This document shows positions 1 to 10,012 of a stretch of DNA of 64,000 bases, piece by piece (position 1 is the stretch's first letter; every line of letters begins with the position of its first letter). The notes under the pieces were generated by a model, which ran no database searches, was not told the origin of the DNA, and was given only the letters and a program-made list of their open reading frames with translations. Source of the DNA: Microbulbifer hainanensis (GTDB lineage Bacteria > Pseudomonadota > Gammaproteobacteria > Pseudomonadales > Cellvibrionaceae); the NCBI RefSeq assembly GCF_014904735.1, contig NZ_JACZCR010000057.1, positions 1 through 64,000 on the forward strand, written 5' to 3'. Both the position numbers and the translations under genes were made by a program.

Positions 1-148
1 AGCTTGCACACTACCGCGCAAGCACTTTTTCCCTTCTTGGGAGGATTTTCTCCAGCCGGTAGGAAGAGCCGCTGTGCGACCCCACGTTACTGCGGTCCCT
101 CATCTGTAACTTTAGTATCACGAGACGTGAAACACCAAGTTTCCGCGA
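1..148. other. Window-edge non-coding stretch
   Basis: No gene is supported here. A 6-bp inverted repeat (positions 2-7 and 18-23) is followed by ACTTTTT on the plus strand. This could be the terminator of a plus-strand gene ending just before the window, but the stem is short. The pssA stop lies at 149, and no clear terminator for pssA is visible. Confidence 0.3.
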
Positions 149-1066
149 TCAGGAATCGCCCTCTTCTTTTTCTTTGCTGTCGCCCTGCTCAGGTTGCCCA
201 CCTGCAGCTTCCTCACGTGACTCCGAGGCGGCATCTGTCCGGCGGCTGCGCAGCCGCTCCAACACCCACATGACTGGGCCGGAAAAGGTATAGACGATCG
301 CAATCGTCAACAGAACTCGAGGCGGGTCTATGGTCACCAGGAAGAAAATCAGGATGACGGCCAGCATCATTACAAAGGGCACCCGCCCCTTGAAGTCGAG
401 CTTCTTGAAGCTGGAGTAGCGGAAGTTGGACACCATCAACAGGCCGGCAACCAGGGTCACCAGCGCAGCGATGACCGACAGGCCGGTTCCCACCTCAACG
501 TCGTGCCCCGCCCAGACCATGCTGGCGACGATGGCCGCCGCTGTCGGACTGGCGAGCCCGATGAAGACGCCTTTATCTACCGTATCTACCTGGGTATTGA
601 AACGGGCGAGCCGCAGCGCAGCACAGGCGGCATAGAGAAATGCCGCCGCCCAGCCAAACTTGCCGAGATGCCCCAGCGCCCAGCTGAACGAAACCAGCGC
701 CGGCGCGAGGCCAAAGGAAACCATGTCGGACAGGGAGTCGTACTGGACACCAAAGGCGCTCTGCGTATCTGTCAGCCGGGCGACCCGGCCGTCCAGCCCG
801 TCGAGGATCATGGCGACAAATATCGCGATGGCCGCCGCTTCAAAATTGCCGTTCATGCCAGCAACAATGGCGTAAAAACCACTGAACAGGGCGCCGGTAG
901 TAATCAGGTTGGGCAGCAGGTAAACGCCGCGGGCCCGGACCTTCTTGCCACTGGCGGAAACCTCTTCCTCTACATGCTCGTCGACCGGCAGCCGGATCTC
1001 TTCCGCATTGCTGTCCGCAGGGGCGGCCTGGCCTTCGCGCTTATTGGCTTCCCGATTATCGCTCAT
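149..1066 (-). CDS. pssA: CDP-diacylglycerol--serine O-phosphatidyltransferase
   Basis: Makes phosphatidylserine from CDP-diacylglycerol and L-serine at the inner membrane, the first step towards phosphatidylethanolamine. The protein (305 aa) has a hydrophilic N-terminal tail of about 45 residues, then a multi-pass CDP-alcohol phosphatidyltransferase core. The family signature is visible as DGLDGRVARLT, followed by FGVQYDSLSD and the nearby YAACAALRLARFN. The frame is open up to 1210, but I chose ATG at 1066 because GGAG stands about 6 bases upstream and the longer version only adds a non-conserved leader. It lies downstream of ilvC on the same strand, with a strong terminator between, so it probably has its own promoter. 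The C-terminal tail is rich in Glu and Lys. Confidence 0.93.
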   Translation of the reverse strand: MSDNREANKREGQAAPADSNAEEIRLPVDEHVEEEVSASGKKVRARGVYLLPNLITTGALFSGFYAIVAGMNGNFEAAAIAIFVAMILDGLDGRVARLTDTQSAFGVQYDSLSDMVSFGLAPALVSFSWALGHLGKFGWAAAFLYAACAALRLARFNTQVDTVDKGVFIGLASPTAAAIVASMVWAGHDVEVGTGLSVIAALVTLVAGLLMVSNFRYSSFKKLDFKGRVPFVMMLAVILIFFLVTIDPPRVLLTIAIVYTFSGPVMWVLERLRSRRTDAASESREEAAGGQPEQGDSKEKEEGDS

Positions 1067-1172
1067 AGCTTCTCCATAAATGCGTTTTGCCGCGGGCGAG
1101 TGTACAGCGATTAACAATAGTGCGCACGAAGCGTCGCTGCCACTTGGCCGCCGGGCACCATTTCCCGCACAC

Positions 1173-1207
1173 AAAAAAAGCGGCGGGGTTACCCCCGCCG
1201 CTTTTTT
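1173..1207 (-). terminator. Rho-independent terminator of ilvIHC
   Basis: A GC-rich inverted repeat (AGCGGCGGGG / CCCCGCCGCT, loop of a few bases) is flanked by an A-run on one side and a T-run on the other. It can work in either direction. It lies directly after the ilvC stop (1223), so it most likely ends the ilvIHC transcript before pssA. Confidence 0.9.
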
Positions 1208-1222
1208 CACCGACTTACAAGA

Positions 1223-2272
<1,050 letters not shown>

Positions 2273-2764
2273 TCAAATACTTAAGACTTTTTCACCACGG
2301 GCTATGCCCGACACTCCGGAACGCACGACTTCCATAATGGTGTGTTCGCCCAAGGCCTGTAAAAAAGCGTCCAGTTTTTCGCCAGTACCCGCTACCTGCA
2401 CCGTATACATATTGCTGGTGACATCCACGATCTGGCCGCGAAAAATATCCACACTGCGCTTGACCTCATCGCGCTGCGCACCGGTAGCGCGCACCTTCAC
2501 GAGCAGCAACTCGCGCTCGATATGCGCACCTTCCGTAAGGTCCACCAGCTTCACGACATCGATCAGCTTGTTCAGGTTCTTGGTGACCTGCTCGATCTTG
2601 TGATCGTTGCCGATGGTGACCAGGGTCAGGCGCGAAAGGGTGGCGTCCTCGGTAGGGGCCACCGTCAAGCTTTCGATGTTGTAGCCGCGCTGGGAGAACA
2701 GTCCTACCACGCGGGACAGAGCACCGGGTTCGTTTTCCATCAGAACTGAAATTATTCTGCGCAT
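2273..2764 (-). CDS. ilvH: Acetolactate synthase, small regulatory subunit
   Basis: Regulatory subunit (163 aa) of acetohydroxyacid synthase; it activates the large subunit and carries feedback inhibition by valine. The N-terminal ACT domain is clear (MRRIISVLMENEPGALSRVV, then GLFSQRGYNIESLTV), where the GALSRV turn normally binds the amino acid. The C-terminal domain ends MEVVRSGVSGIARG. The gene starts 12 bases after the ilvI stop and is followed closely by ilvC, so the three are almost certainly co-transcribed. Confidence 0.96.
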   Translation of the reverse strand: MRRIISVLMENEPGALSRVVGLFSQRGYNIESLTVAPTEDATLSRLTLVTIGNDHKIEQVTKNLNKLIDVVKLVDLTEGAHIERELLLVKVRATGAQRDEVKRSVDIFRGQIVDVTSNMYTVQVAGTGEKLDAFLQALGEHTIMEVVRSGVSGIARGEKVLSI

Positions 2765-2776
2765 CGTCTTACTTCC

Positions 2777-4513
2777 CTAGGTCCGCTCCGTCTTGCTCAG
2801 CCACATATCCCGCATGGAGCCGTTGGGCATCACCTGCATGGGATAAACGTGCTCAGACGGATCCACGTAGACGTCGATAAAAACAGTGCGATCCTTGATC
2901 GCAAACGCCTCGTGCAGCTTGTCGTGCAGCTCCTCGCGTCGCTCGATCTTCATCCCCAGATGGCCGTAGGCTTCAGCCAGCTTGACGAAGTCCGGCAGCG
3001 ACTCCTCGTAGACACTGTTCGACAGGCGCCCTTCGTACTGCATTTCCTGCCACTGCTTCACCATGCCCAGGGCCTGGTTGTTCAGGCACAGGATTTTTAC
3101 CGGCAGGTGATACTGCGTGGCCGTCGACAGTTCCTGGATACACATCTGGATACTGCCCTCGCCGGTTACGCACACCACTTCACTATCCGGGTGCGCGATC
3201 TTCACCCCCAGCGCCGCCGGCAGGCCGAAGCCCATGGTCCCGAGGCCACCGGAATTGATCCAGCGGCGCGGCTTGTCGAACAGGTAGTACTGTGCGGCGA
3301 ACATCTGGTGCTGCCCCACGTCGGAAGTGACGAAGGCGTTCCCCTCGGTGATGTCGTAGACCGCCTTGATCACTTCCTGCGGCATGATCATTTCGCCATC
3401 GGTGCGATAGCGCGGTGCCGCGTAGATACCGTGGCGCTCGCGCCAGTCGTCGATTTGCCGCCACCAGTCGACAATGGCCGACTGATCCGGCTCGTCGTCC
3501 GACGATTTCAGCATCTCCAACATCTCGCCCAATACCGACTGCACCGTGCCGACGATCGGCACATCGGCGACGATGGTCTTGGAAATGGAGGCAGGATCCA
3601 CATCGATATGAATGATCTTGGCACCGGGGCAGAACTTGCCCGGCGTATTGGTAACACGGTCGTCGAAGCGGGCACCCACCGCGAGAATGACATCGGCGTG
3701 ATGCATGGCCGTGTTGGCCTCAAACGTCCCGTGCATACCGAGCATGCCCAGGAAGCGCTTGTCGCTCCCGGGGTAGGCACCGAGCCCCATCAGGGTATTG
3801 GTCACCGGGTAATTCAACCGCTGTGCCAGCGCGGTCAGCAGCTCGGCACCATTGCCCTGCACGACACCGCCGCCGGCATAGATCACCGGCCGCCGGGCAG
3901 ACAGCAACAGGGCGACAGCCTTGCGGATCTGGCCACTGTGGCCCTTGCCCGCGGGGGTATAGGAGCGCATGCGCAGCTTTTCCGGATACTCGTACGGGAA
4001 GCGGTCCGCCGGGTTGGTGACATCTTTGGGTACATCGATCACCACCGGGCCGGGCCGTCCGGTGCTGGCAATATAGAAAGCTTTCTTGACGACCTCGGGA
4101 ATATCCTCGGCGCGCTTCACGAGAAAACTGTGTTTCACGATCGGCCGTGAACAGCCGACCATATCTGTTTCCTGGAAGGCGTCCTCGCCGATCTTGTCGG
4201 AAGTCACCTGGCCGGAAATCACCACCATAGGAATCGAATCCATATAGGCAGTGGCAATGCCGGTAATCGCATTGGTCGCCCCGGGGCCAGAGGTCACCAG
4301 CACCACACCGGTCTTGCCGGTGGAGCGGGTATAGCCATCCGCCGCATGGGTCGCGCCCTGTTCGTGGCGCACCAGCACATGCTTGATTTCCTTCTGGCGA
4401 AAGATCGCGTCATAGATATGCAGCGCCGATCCGCCGGGGTAACCGAAGATCAGGTCGACCCCTTCATCCTGCAGCGCGCGAACCAACATATCGCCGCCGG
4501 AGAGTAATTCCAC
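2777..4513 (-). CDS. ilvI: Acetolactate synthase, large catalytic subunit
   Basis: Catalytic thiamine diphosphate enzyme (about 578 aa) that condenses pyruvate with pyruvate or 2-oxobutyrate, the first step of branched-chain amino acid synthesis. It has the family's three-domain layout. The N-terminal TPP domain contains the catalytic Glu in [16 protein letters not shown]; a central FAD-binding domain follows; the C-terminal TPP/Mg domain contains [11 protein letters not shown] and [13 protein letters not shown] chose the GTG at 4513 because GAGGGGG lies just upstream and [14 protein letters not shown] matches the start of Pseudomonas homologues. An in-frame extension to 4621 adds 36 unconserved residues. 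First gene of ilvIHC. Confidence 0.93.
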   Translation of the reverse strand: MELLSGGDMLVRALQDEGVDLIFGYPGGSALHIYDAIFRQKEIKHVLVRHEQGATHAADGYTRSTGKTGVVLVTSGPGATNAITGIATAYMDSIPMVVISGQVTSDKIGEDAFQETDMVGCSRPIVKHSFLVKRAEDIPEVVKKAFYIASTGRPGPVVIDVPKDVTNPADRFPYEYPEKLRMRSYTPAGKGHSGQIRKAVALLLSARRPVIYAGGGVVQGNGAELLTALAQRLNYPVTNTLMGLGAYPGSDKRFLGMLGMHGTFEANTAMHHADVILAVGARFDDRVTNTPGKFCPGAKIIHIDVDPASISKTIVADVPIVGTVQSVLGEMLEMLKSSDDEPDQSAIVDWWRQIDDWRERHGIYAAPRYRTDGEMIMPQEVIKAVYDITEGNAFVTSDVGQHQMFAAQYYLFDKPRRWINSGGLGTMGFGLPAALGVKIAHPDSEVVCVTGEGSIQMCIQELSTATQYHLPVKILCLNNQALGMVKQWQEMQYEGRLSNSVYEESLPDFVKLAEAYGHLGMKIERREELHDKLHEAFAIKDRTVFIDVYVDPSEHVYPMQVMPNGSMRDMWLSKTERT

Positions 4514-4986
4514 TGAAGCCCCCTCATTTTTCCTGTTTGGTAGGATATTCATCACGCAAAAAGGCAAAAACCGCCAGTTGACGAGAAGCCAGATGGCGAT
4601 TGTAAAGGAAATTGATGACAAATATCAGCCTGTAGCGCATATTCATGTCGATTTTTAGGATAACTTCATCGACAGGGGTTAAACGCGCCAATCCCGCACC
4701 GGGCAATCGGGTGTCCTGAACGGGGTTTGCAGGCCTCCAGGTGGGGAGAGCCGTCTCGGCAGGGTGGGGCAAGCGTTTGGCTCGCCGGGGGATAGAAACG
4801 GGGCCGCGGGGTGTGCGGATACATCTACTCGCCGAGTGATGGCCTGATTCTCCAAACTGAGCCCCGCCTGTCAATAGAGAGGCAGAGGCGATTGGCGAAA
4901 GTGTTAAAGCGGTTGTAGGCAAGCAGTCGCAGACCGGTACAATGGCAGTAACTATTACAACATCTAAAGCAGATTGAGGGTCCCCA
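4514..4986. other. Intergenic region between ilvI and a divergent DUF4124 gene
   Basis: About 470 bases with no convincing gene. On the minus strand, before ilvI, lie a 40-codon ORF (4646 to 4524, no ribosome site) that begins with hydrophobic residues including LIFVI, an imperfect hairpin (4572-4598), and then T-rich sequence. This could be a leader or attenuation region for ilvIHC, but the evidence is thin. On the plus strand TACAAT (4938-4943) is a possible -10 box for the downstream gene. Confidence 0.3.
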
Positions 4987-5460
4987 ATGCGCATCGCTGT
5001 CGCGATTCTGATCTCGAGCCTGGCGATTTCCGCCCAGGCCGACGGCATCTACAAGTGGGTGGACGACCAGGGGGTGGTGCACTTTGGTTCACAGCCACCG
5101 GAAAAAGGCGAGGTGGAAGTGGTCAAAAAACCCAAATCAGCCCGCTTCAAGCAGTGGCAGTCCGAGCAGCAGGCATTACAGGCAGAGAAGGATAGCGATG
5201 CTGAAGCCCTCGAGCAGAACACGACAGCCGCAGCGCCTGCCGCCAACCCGGAACAGAAAAAAGCAGACACTGGGATGAGTAAAGCCGAGCAGGCCGTGCG
5301 GGCACAGCGCTGCCGTATGGCGCAGTCCAACCTGCAGGAACTCAATACCCATGCCCGCGTGCGCGAGATTGGCAGCGACGGCAAGATGCGGGTACTGCCG
5401 GAAGAGGAGCGCCAGGCGCGCATCCAGCGCGCGCAGCAGGCCATCCAGATCAACTGCTAG
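4987..5460 (+). CDS. DUF4124 domain-containing exported protein
   Basis: A 157-aa protein of unknown function. It starts with a short signal peptide (MRIAVAILISSLAISAQA, cleavage near residue 18). The DUF4124 signature DGIYKWVDDQGVVHFGSQPP follows at once; this family is common in gammaproteobacterial envelopes. After it come a charged, Ala/Glu-rich linker and a C-terminal helical segment containing two Cys residues (in AQRCRMAQ and at the very end, INC). GAGGG lies about 8 bases before the ATG. The neighbours, ilvIHC and an RND pump, are on the other strand, so the gene is probably monocistronic and its context gives no clue to function. Confidence 0.8.
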   Translation: MRIAVAILISSLAISAQADGIYKWVDDQGVVHFGSQPPEKGEVEVVKKPKSARFKQWQSEQQALQAEKDSDAEALEQNTTAAAPAANPEQKKADTGMSKAEQAVRAQRCRMAQSNLQELNTHARVREIGSDGKMRVLPEEERQARIQRAQQAIQINC

Positions 5461-5468
5461 CCGCAAAA

Positions 5469-5497
5469 CGGTTGCCGGGCGCCAGTACCGGCAACCG
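5469..5497 (-). terminator. Probable terminator of the RND efflux operon
   Basis: A 10-bp perfect inverted repeat (CGGTTGCCGG / CCGGCAACCG, 9-base loop) lies between the convergent DUF4124 gene and the RND transporter gene. On the minus strand it is followed by TTTTG, so it best fits termination of the efflux operon. Confidence 0.65.
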
Positions 5498-5539
5498 CCC
5501 CTCCCCCAACTCTCACGATTTGAAACACGGCCATCTGCA

Positions 5540-8500
5540 TCACACCGTCTGAGGCGACGGGCCCTCCCCTGCATCATCGTGCGCCTTTTCGTTCTGATAA
5601 TCGCGCCCCAGGTAGAGATACATCGCCGGCACCACAAACAGGGTAAACAGGGTGCCGATGGTCATCCCGGTCGCCACCACCAGCCCCATCGCAAAGCGGG
5701 CGCCGCCGCCGGGGCCGGCCGCCAGCAGCAGCGGCACCATCGCCAGCACCAGCGACGCCGTCGTCATCAATACCGGGCGCAGGCGAATGGCGGCTGCCGC
5801 TTCGATTGCCGCGCGCTTGTCGCGGCCGCTTTCCTGCAATTTATTGGCAAACTCCACGATCAGGATGCCGTGCTTGGAAATAACCCCAATCAGTGTCACC
5901 AACCCCACCTGAGTGTAAATATTGAGCGTCGTCAGGCCGAGGCTGACAAACAGCATTGCGCCGCAGACACTCATCGGCACCGTCACCAGCATGATCAGCG
6001 GATCCCGCCAGGACTCAAACTGGGCCGCCAGCACCAGGTAGATCACGATCAGCGCAAAGAAGAAAGTGACCACCAGTTGCGAGCCCTCGGTCTTGTACTG
6101 GCGCGACTGCCCGGCATAGTCGATGGAATAACCCCGCGGCAGAATGTCGCGGGCCGCCTGCTCCAGCACACCGAGAGCCTCACCCAGAGTGATACCCGGG
6201 CGCGGTACCCCGGAAATGGTGACCGCATTGAGCTGCTGAAAGCGTTTCAGCTGTTGCGGCTCCACCGTCTCCCTTAGGGTTACCAGTGTCGACATCGGGA
6301 CCAGATCGCCGTTGCGCGCGCGTATGTAGTACTGCTCCAGCTGCTCGCCAGTCAGACGCTCGCGACGCACCACCTGCGGGATCACCTTGTAACTGCGGTT
6401 GTCGAGGGAGAATCGGTTAACGTAGGCCCCGGACATCATGCCGCCGAGTTCGCGGCTGATATCCGCCATGTCGACGCCGATAGAGGCGGCCTTGTCGCGG
6501 TTGACCATGACTTCCAGCTTGGGCTTGTCGATCTTCAGGTCCGAGTCGACGAAAATGAATTTGCGGCTGGCCAAAGCCCTTTCCATGATTTCATTGGAGT
6601 AGCTGGCGAGGTTTTCCATCGGCTCGGTAGCGCCGATCACAAATTCCACCGGCAGGCGCCCGCCGGCCGTGGGCAGGCTGGGGGGCACCACCACCGCCAC
6701 CTTGAGCCCGGCAATCTGCACCACTTCCCCGCTGATGATGTTCTGCATCTGCGTGGTGTCTTTATCGCGCTTGTTCCAGGAGTCGAGTACAAAGCCGGCG
6801 ATGGCACTGTTGGAGGCATTGCCGGCGCCGCCGACGCCGTTGAGCAGGAACAGGTTTTCCACCTCCGGGTGACGCTCGGCTATGACGTTCAGTTCCCGCG
6901 TAAAGTGCTCCAGGTAATCGATAGTGGCATAGGAGTCTGCAGAGGCAATGGTCAGTACGAGGCCGCGGTCCTCTTTCGGCTCGAGTTCACTCGGCGACGC
7001 GATAAACAGGAAGTAACAGCTCACCAACACGATCAGCCCGAACACGAGAATCACAAAACGGTATTCGAGTGCCCCGTGCAGCCTCCGCTGGTAGCCGTGC
7101 TGCAACCGATCAAACTGGTGTTCGAGCCATCGCTCCAGGCGATTACCGCCGCCCTTGTGTGGCCGCAGAATCTTCGAGCACATCATCGGCGACAGCGTCA
7201 GCGCCACCACACCGGACAACAGCACTGCACCGGCGAGCGAAAAGGCGAACTCCACGAACAGAGTTCCGGTCAGCCCGCCGAGAAACCCGATGGGCAGGTA
7301 CACCGCGATCAGCGTCGTGGTCATCGCTACAACCGGCCACGCCAACTCACGCGCCCCGCGGATCGCCGCATCCCTGGGCGCCATGCCCTCCTCGATATGC
7401 CGGTGCACGTTTTCCAGCACAATGATCGCGTCGTCGACGACGATACCGATGGCCAACACCATTGCCAGCAGCGTCAGCAGATTGATGGTGAATCCCATCA
7501 GCAACATCAGGAACAGCGCCCCGACCAGCGACAGCGGCACCGCGATCGCAGGGATGACAACACTGCGCAGCGAGCCGAGAAACAGGTAGATCACCAGGAT
7601 GACAATCAGTATCGCCTCGATGATGGTCTTGACGACTTCATTGATGGAGTCCTGGATATACTCGGTGCTGTCGTAGGGGATTTCACCCTTCATGCCCTGG
7701 GGCAGCTGTGGAAAGATTTCCTTCTCCAGCTTGTCCCGCACCACGCGAATCACATCCAGGGCATTCGCATCCGGTGCGACCTCCACCGCGATAAAAGTAG
7801 CGGAGCGGCCATTGAAAGTGACCGACGTATCGTAGGACTCGGAACCCAGCTCTACGTCGGCCACGTCGCCGAGACGCACGATACGATCGCCATCGGCGCG
7901 CACGACCAACTGACGGAAGGCCTCTGCCGTGCCGATATCCGTATCTGCGGAGATTTCCAAGGTGACCATGGTGCCCTTGGTACTGCCCACCGCCGACAGC
8001 ACATTGTTCGCCCTCAGCGCGGCACTGACATCTGCCGGCGTCACCTCCTGGGCGGCCATGTCCTGCGAGCGCAGCCAGATGCGCATGGCAAAAGTGCGGT
8101 TGCCGAGTAGACGCGCGCGCTGCACGCCGGCGATCGTCGTTAGCTTCGGCTGTACCACGCGGGTGAGATAATCGGTGATCTGGTTGTTATCGAGGATGTC
8201 CGACGAGAACGACAGATACATGGCCGCCACCGTCTGCCCCACCGCCATCTCCACGGTGGAATCCTCGGATTCGTCCGGTAGTTCACTGCGCAGCTTGTTA
8301 ACTTTGGCCACAACCTGGGTGAGCACATCGTTGGCCACGTAGTCCAGGCGCACATAGGCCTGGATGGTCGACACGCCCTGCACGCTGGTGGAAACCATGT
8401 AATCAATGCCGTCGGCCGTGGCAATTTCCTGCTCCAGCGGCGTGGTAATAAAGCCCTGTACCAGATCCGCGTCGGCCCCGACATACACGGTGCTGACGGT

Positions 8501-8635
8501 AATCACCGCATTTTCCAGTTTCGGGTACTGGCGCACATTCAACTGGGTGGCGGCGCGCAACCCGAGCAGCAGAATGAACAGGCTCACCACTGAGGCCAGT
8601 ACCGGCTTGCGAATGAATATTTCGGTAAAATTCAC
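5540..8635 (-). CDS. RND (HAE1-type) efflux pump permease
   Basis: Inner-membrane proton-driven drug exporter of 1031 aa, the usual size for the AcrB/MexB superfamily. The start MNFTEIFIRKPVLASVVSLF forms TM1. The two large periplasmic loops and the duplicated 12-TM layout are apparent. The proton-relay Asp pair is visible near residue 400 (AIGIVVDDAIIVLENV). The N-terminal features resemble the MexK/VexF-like branch rather than AcrB itself, but I cannot name the substrate. GTG start at 8635 with GGGAG 6 bases upstream. It follows its periplasmic adaptor by 18 bases. No outer-membrane TolC-like gene or regulator is adjacent, so the pump probably uses a TolC encoded elsewhere. Confidence 0.92.
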   Translation of the reverse strand: MNFTEIFIRKPVLASVVSLFILLLGLRAATQLNVRQYPKLENAVITVSTVYVGADADLVQGFITTPLEQEIATADGIDYMVSTSVQGVSTIQAYVRLDYVANDVLTQVVAKVNKLRSELPDESEDSTVEMAVGQTVAAMYLSFSSDILDNNQITDYLTRVVQPKLTTIAGVQRARLLGNRTFAMRIWLRSQDMAAQEVTPADVSAALRANNVLSAVGSTKGTMVTLEISADTDIGTAEAFRQLVVRADGDRIVRLGDVADVELGSESYDTSVTFNGRSATFIAVEVAPDANALDVIRVVRDKLEKEIFPQLPQGMKGEIPYDSTEYIQDSINEVVKTIIEAILIVILVIYLFLGSLRSVVIPAIAVPLSLVGALFLMLLMGFTINLLTLLAMVLAIGIVVDDAIIVLENVHRHIEEGMAPRDAAIRGARELAWPVVAMTTTLIAVYLPIGFLGGLTGTLFVEFAFSLAGAVLLSGVVALTLSPMMCSKILRPHKGGGNRLERWLEHQFDRLQHGYQRRLHGALEYRFVILVFGLIVLVSCYFLFIASPSELEPKEDRGLVLTIASADSYATIDYLEHFTRELNVIAERHPEVENLFLLNGVGGAGNASNSAIAGFVLDSWNKRDKDTTQMQNIISGEVVQIAGLKVAVVVPPSLPTAGGRLPVEFVIGATEPMENLASYSNEIMERALASRKFIFVDSDLKIDKPKLEVMVNRDKAASIGVDMADISRELGGMMSGAYVNRFSLDNRSYKVIPQVVRRERLTGEQLEQYYIRARNGDLVPMSTLVTLRETVEPQQLKRFQQLNAVTISGVPRPGITLGEALGVLEQAARDILPRGYSIDYAGQSRQYKTEGSQLVVTFFFALIVIYLVLAAQFESWRDPLIMLVTVPMSVCGAMLFVSLGLTTLNIYTQVGLVTLIGVISKHGILIVEFANKLQESGRDKRAAIEAAAAIRLRPVLMTTASLVLAMVPLLLAAGPGGGARFAMGLVVATGMTIGTLFTLFVVPAMYLYLGRDYQNEKAHDDAGEGPSPQTV

Positions 8636-8653
8636 GCGCGGCTCCCGCTGGAC

Positions 8654-9784
8654 TCAACTGTTTTCCGGCTGCGGATTTTTCTCCGCCGGCGGCTCGTTGG
8701 CATTGTTGATGATGACCGCACCATCGTTGCGCAGTTTGAGCAGGCCACTGGTGGCCACCTGTTCGCCCTCTTTCACGCCGCGCAGGATTTCCACCAGGTC
8801 GCCGCGCTCTTCACCGAGTTTCACCACGCGTTTCTGCGCAACCAGGCCATCGCCCTGCTTGTTTTTGACCAGAACGAATACCGCATTGCCATAGGGGGCA
8901 AACTGAATGGACGTGCGCGGCACCACAAGTACGCGCCGCTCACCGGCGAGATCGACTGTGACGTCCGCGTACATGCCCGGGCGCAGCTTCTGATCGGGAT
9001 TCTGCAGGGTTGCCTGTACGAGAAAGTTGCGGCTGGCTGGATCAACTTGTGGATCAATTGCGGTAATCCGCCCAGGGAATGCCTGCTGGGGAAAGGCGCC
9101 GGTATGGATAGAGACTGGCAACTCCAGCTTGACCCGCGCAAAGTGGCGCTCGGGCACGGCGAAATCCGCGAAAATCGGATTCAGCTGTACCAGGGATACC
9201 ACAGGGTCACCGGGACTAACATTTTCGCCCAGATCGACCTTGCGCACCCCCAGGCGGCCGGAGAAAGGCGCGACGATATTCCGCTTGGCGATGGTTGCCC
9301 GCTGCACTTCCAGACTCGCCAGCACCTGCTCGAGCTGGCTCTGGGTAGCATCCAGATCCGCATCCGTAGTGACACCTCTCGCGTGCAATTCCTTGGTGCG
9401 CTGGTTGTTGCGTCGCGCCAGCAGTAACTCCGCCTGCAACACCTTGAGCTGCGCCCTTTCCGGTTTCGCCTCCAGTTCCACCAGCAGCACACCTTTTTTT
9501 ACCCGGTCGCCGGACTCGAAGTGAATGGCGCTGACGACACCTTCTGCCTGGGTAGTGACGTCCACGCCGTTGACTGCACGCAGGGAACCCACCGCCGACA
9601 ATTGCTGGCGCCAGGTCTGGAATTCCGCCGGCGCCGCCGTTACCGTCGCCGGCGGCAGCGGCATATTGTCAAACGCCTTGTTCATCATGTATTTGCCGAA
9701 TATCTTGAAGGCAAACACACCGCCGAACAGCAGCAGGCAGCCGAGCAACATCCACAGCATCGGCTTGTTGATGACACGTTTCAC
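8654..9784 (-). CDS. RND efflux periplasmic adaptor (membrane fusion protein)
   Basis: Links the RND permease to an outer-membrane channel. About 376 aa, with one N-terminal membrane anchor (MLWMLLGCLLLFGGVFAF) and no lipobox. The barrel-sandwich/lipoyl halves appear as VDVTTQAEGVVSAIHFESGD and RNIVAPFSGRLGVRKVDLGE, separated by a coiled-coil hairpin. A beta-barrel and membrane-proximal domain follow (RNFLVQATLQN, RPGMYADVTV). The start is uncertain: the frame is open to a TTG at 9892, GTG 9784 and ATG 9760 are both reasonable, and none has a strong ribosome site. First gene of the pump operon. Confidence 0.88.
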   Translation of the reverse strand: MKRVINKPMLWMLLGCLLLFGGVFAFKIFGKYMMNKAFDNMPLPPATVTAAPAEFQTWRQQLSAVGSLRAVNGVDVTTQAEGVVSAIHFESGDRVKKGVLLVELEAKPERAQLKVLQAELLLARRNNQRTKELHARGVTTDADLDATQSQLEQVLASLEVQRATIAKRNIVAPFSGRLGVRKVDLGENVSPGDPVVSLVQLNPIFADFAVPERHFARVKLELPVSIHTGAFPQQAFPGRITAIDPQVDPASRNFLVQATLQNPDQKLRPGMYADVTVDLAGERRVLVVPRTSIQFAPYGNAVFVLVKNKQGDGLVAQKRVVKLGEERGDLVEILRGVKEGEQVATSGLLKLRNDGAVIINNANEPPAEKNPQPENS

Positions 9785-9961
9785 ACCAGCCACAAAAAAT
9801 TCCGTTTCCTCGTCGCGCAGATCCTCGACGGGAGCACGGGGCGCAGAAACTCGCCGACCGATCGCGCAATCCGTCGCAGACAGGATAGGCAAGTCTCGGC
9901 ACCTGCGCGGTGGAGAAAAGATGAATGGAGAAAAATTCGGGAACGGGAGTTAGAGAATAGG

Positions 9962-9996
9962 GAAAAGAAAACTGGCGGCCGGAATCGGCCGCCAGT
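9962..9996 (-). terminator. Rho-independent terminator of clpB
   Basis: The inverted repeat ACTGGCGGCC / GGCCGCCAGT with a 6-base loop is followed on the minus strand by TTTTCTTTTCC. It sits 17 bases after the clpB stop codon. Confidence 0.88.
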
Positions 9997-10012
9997 CAGC
10001 CACTTCACACAG

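Noticed and set aside
1067..1210. N-terminal extension of pssA
   Set aside because: It runs back into the ilvC terminator hairpin and lacks conservation features; the ATG at 1066 has a good ribosome site.
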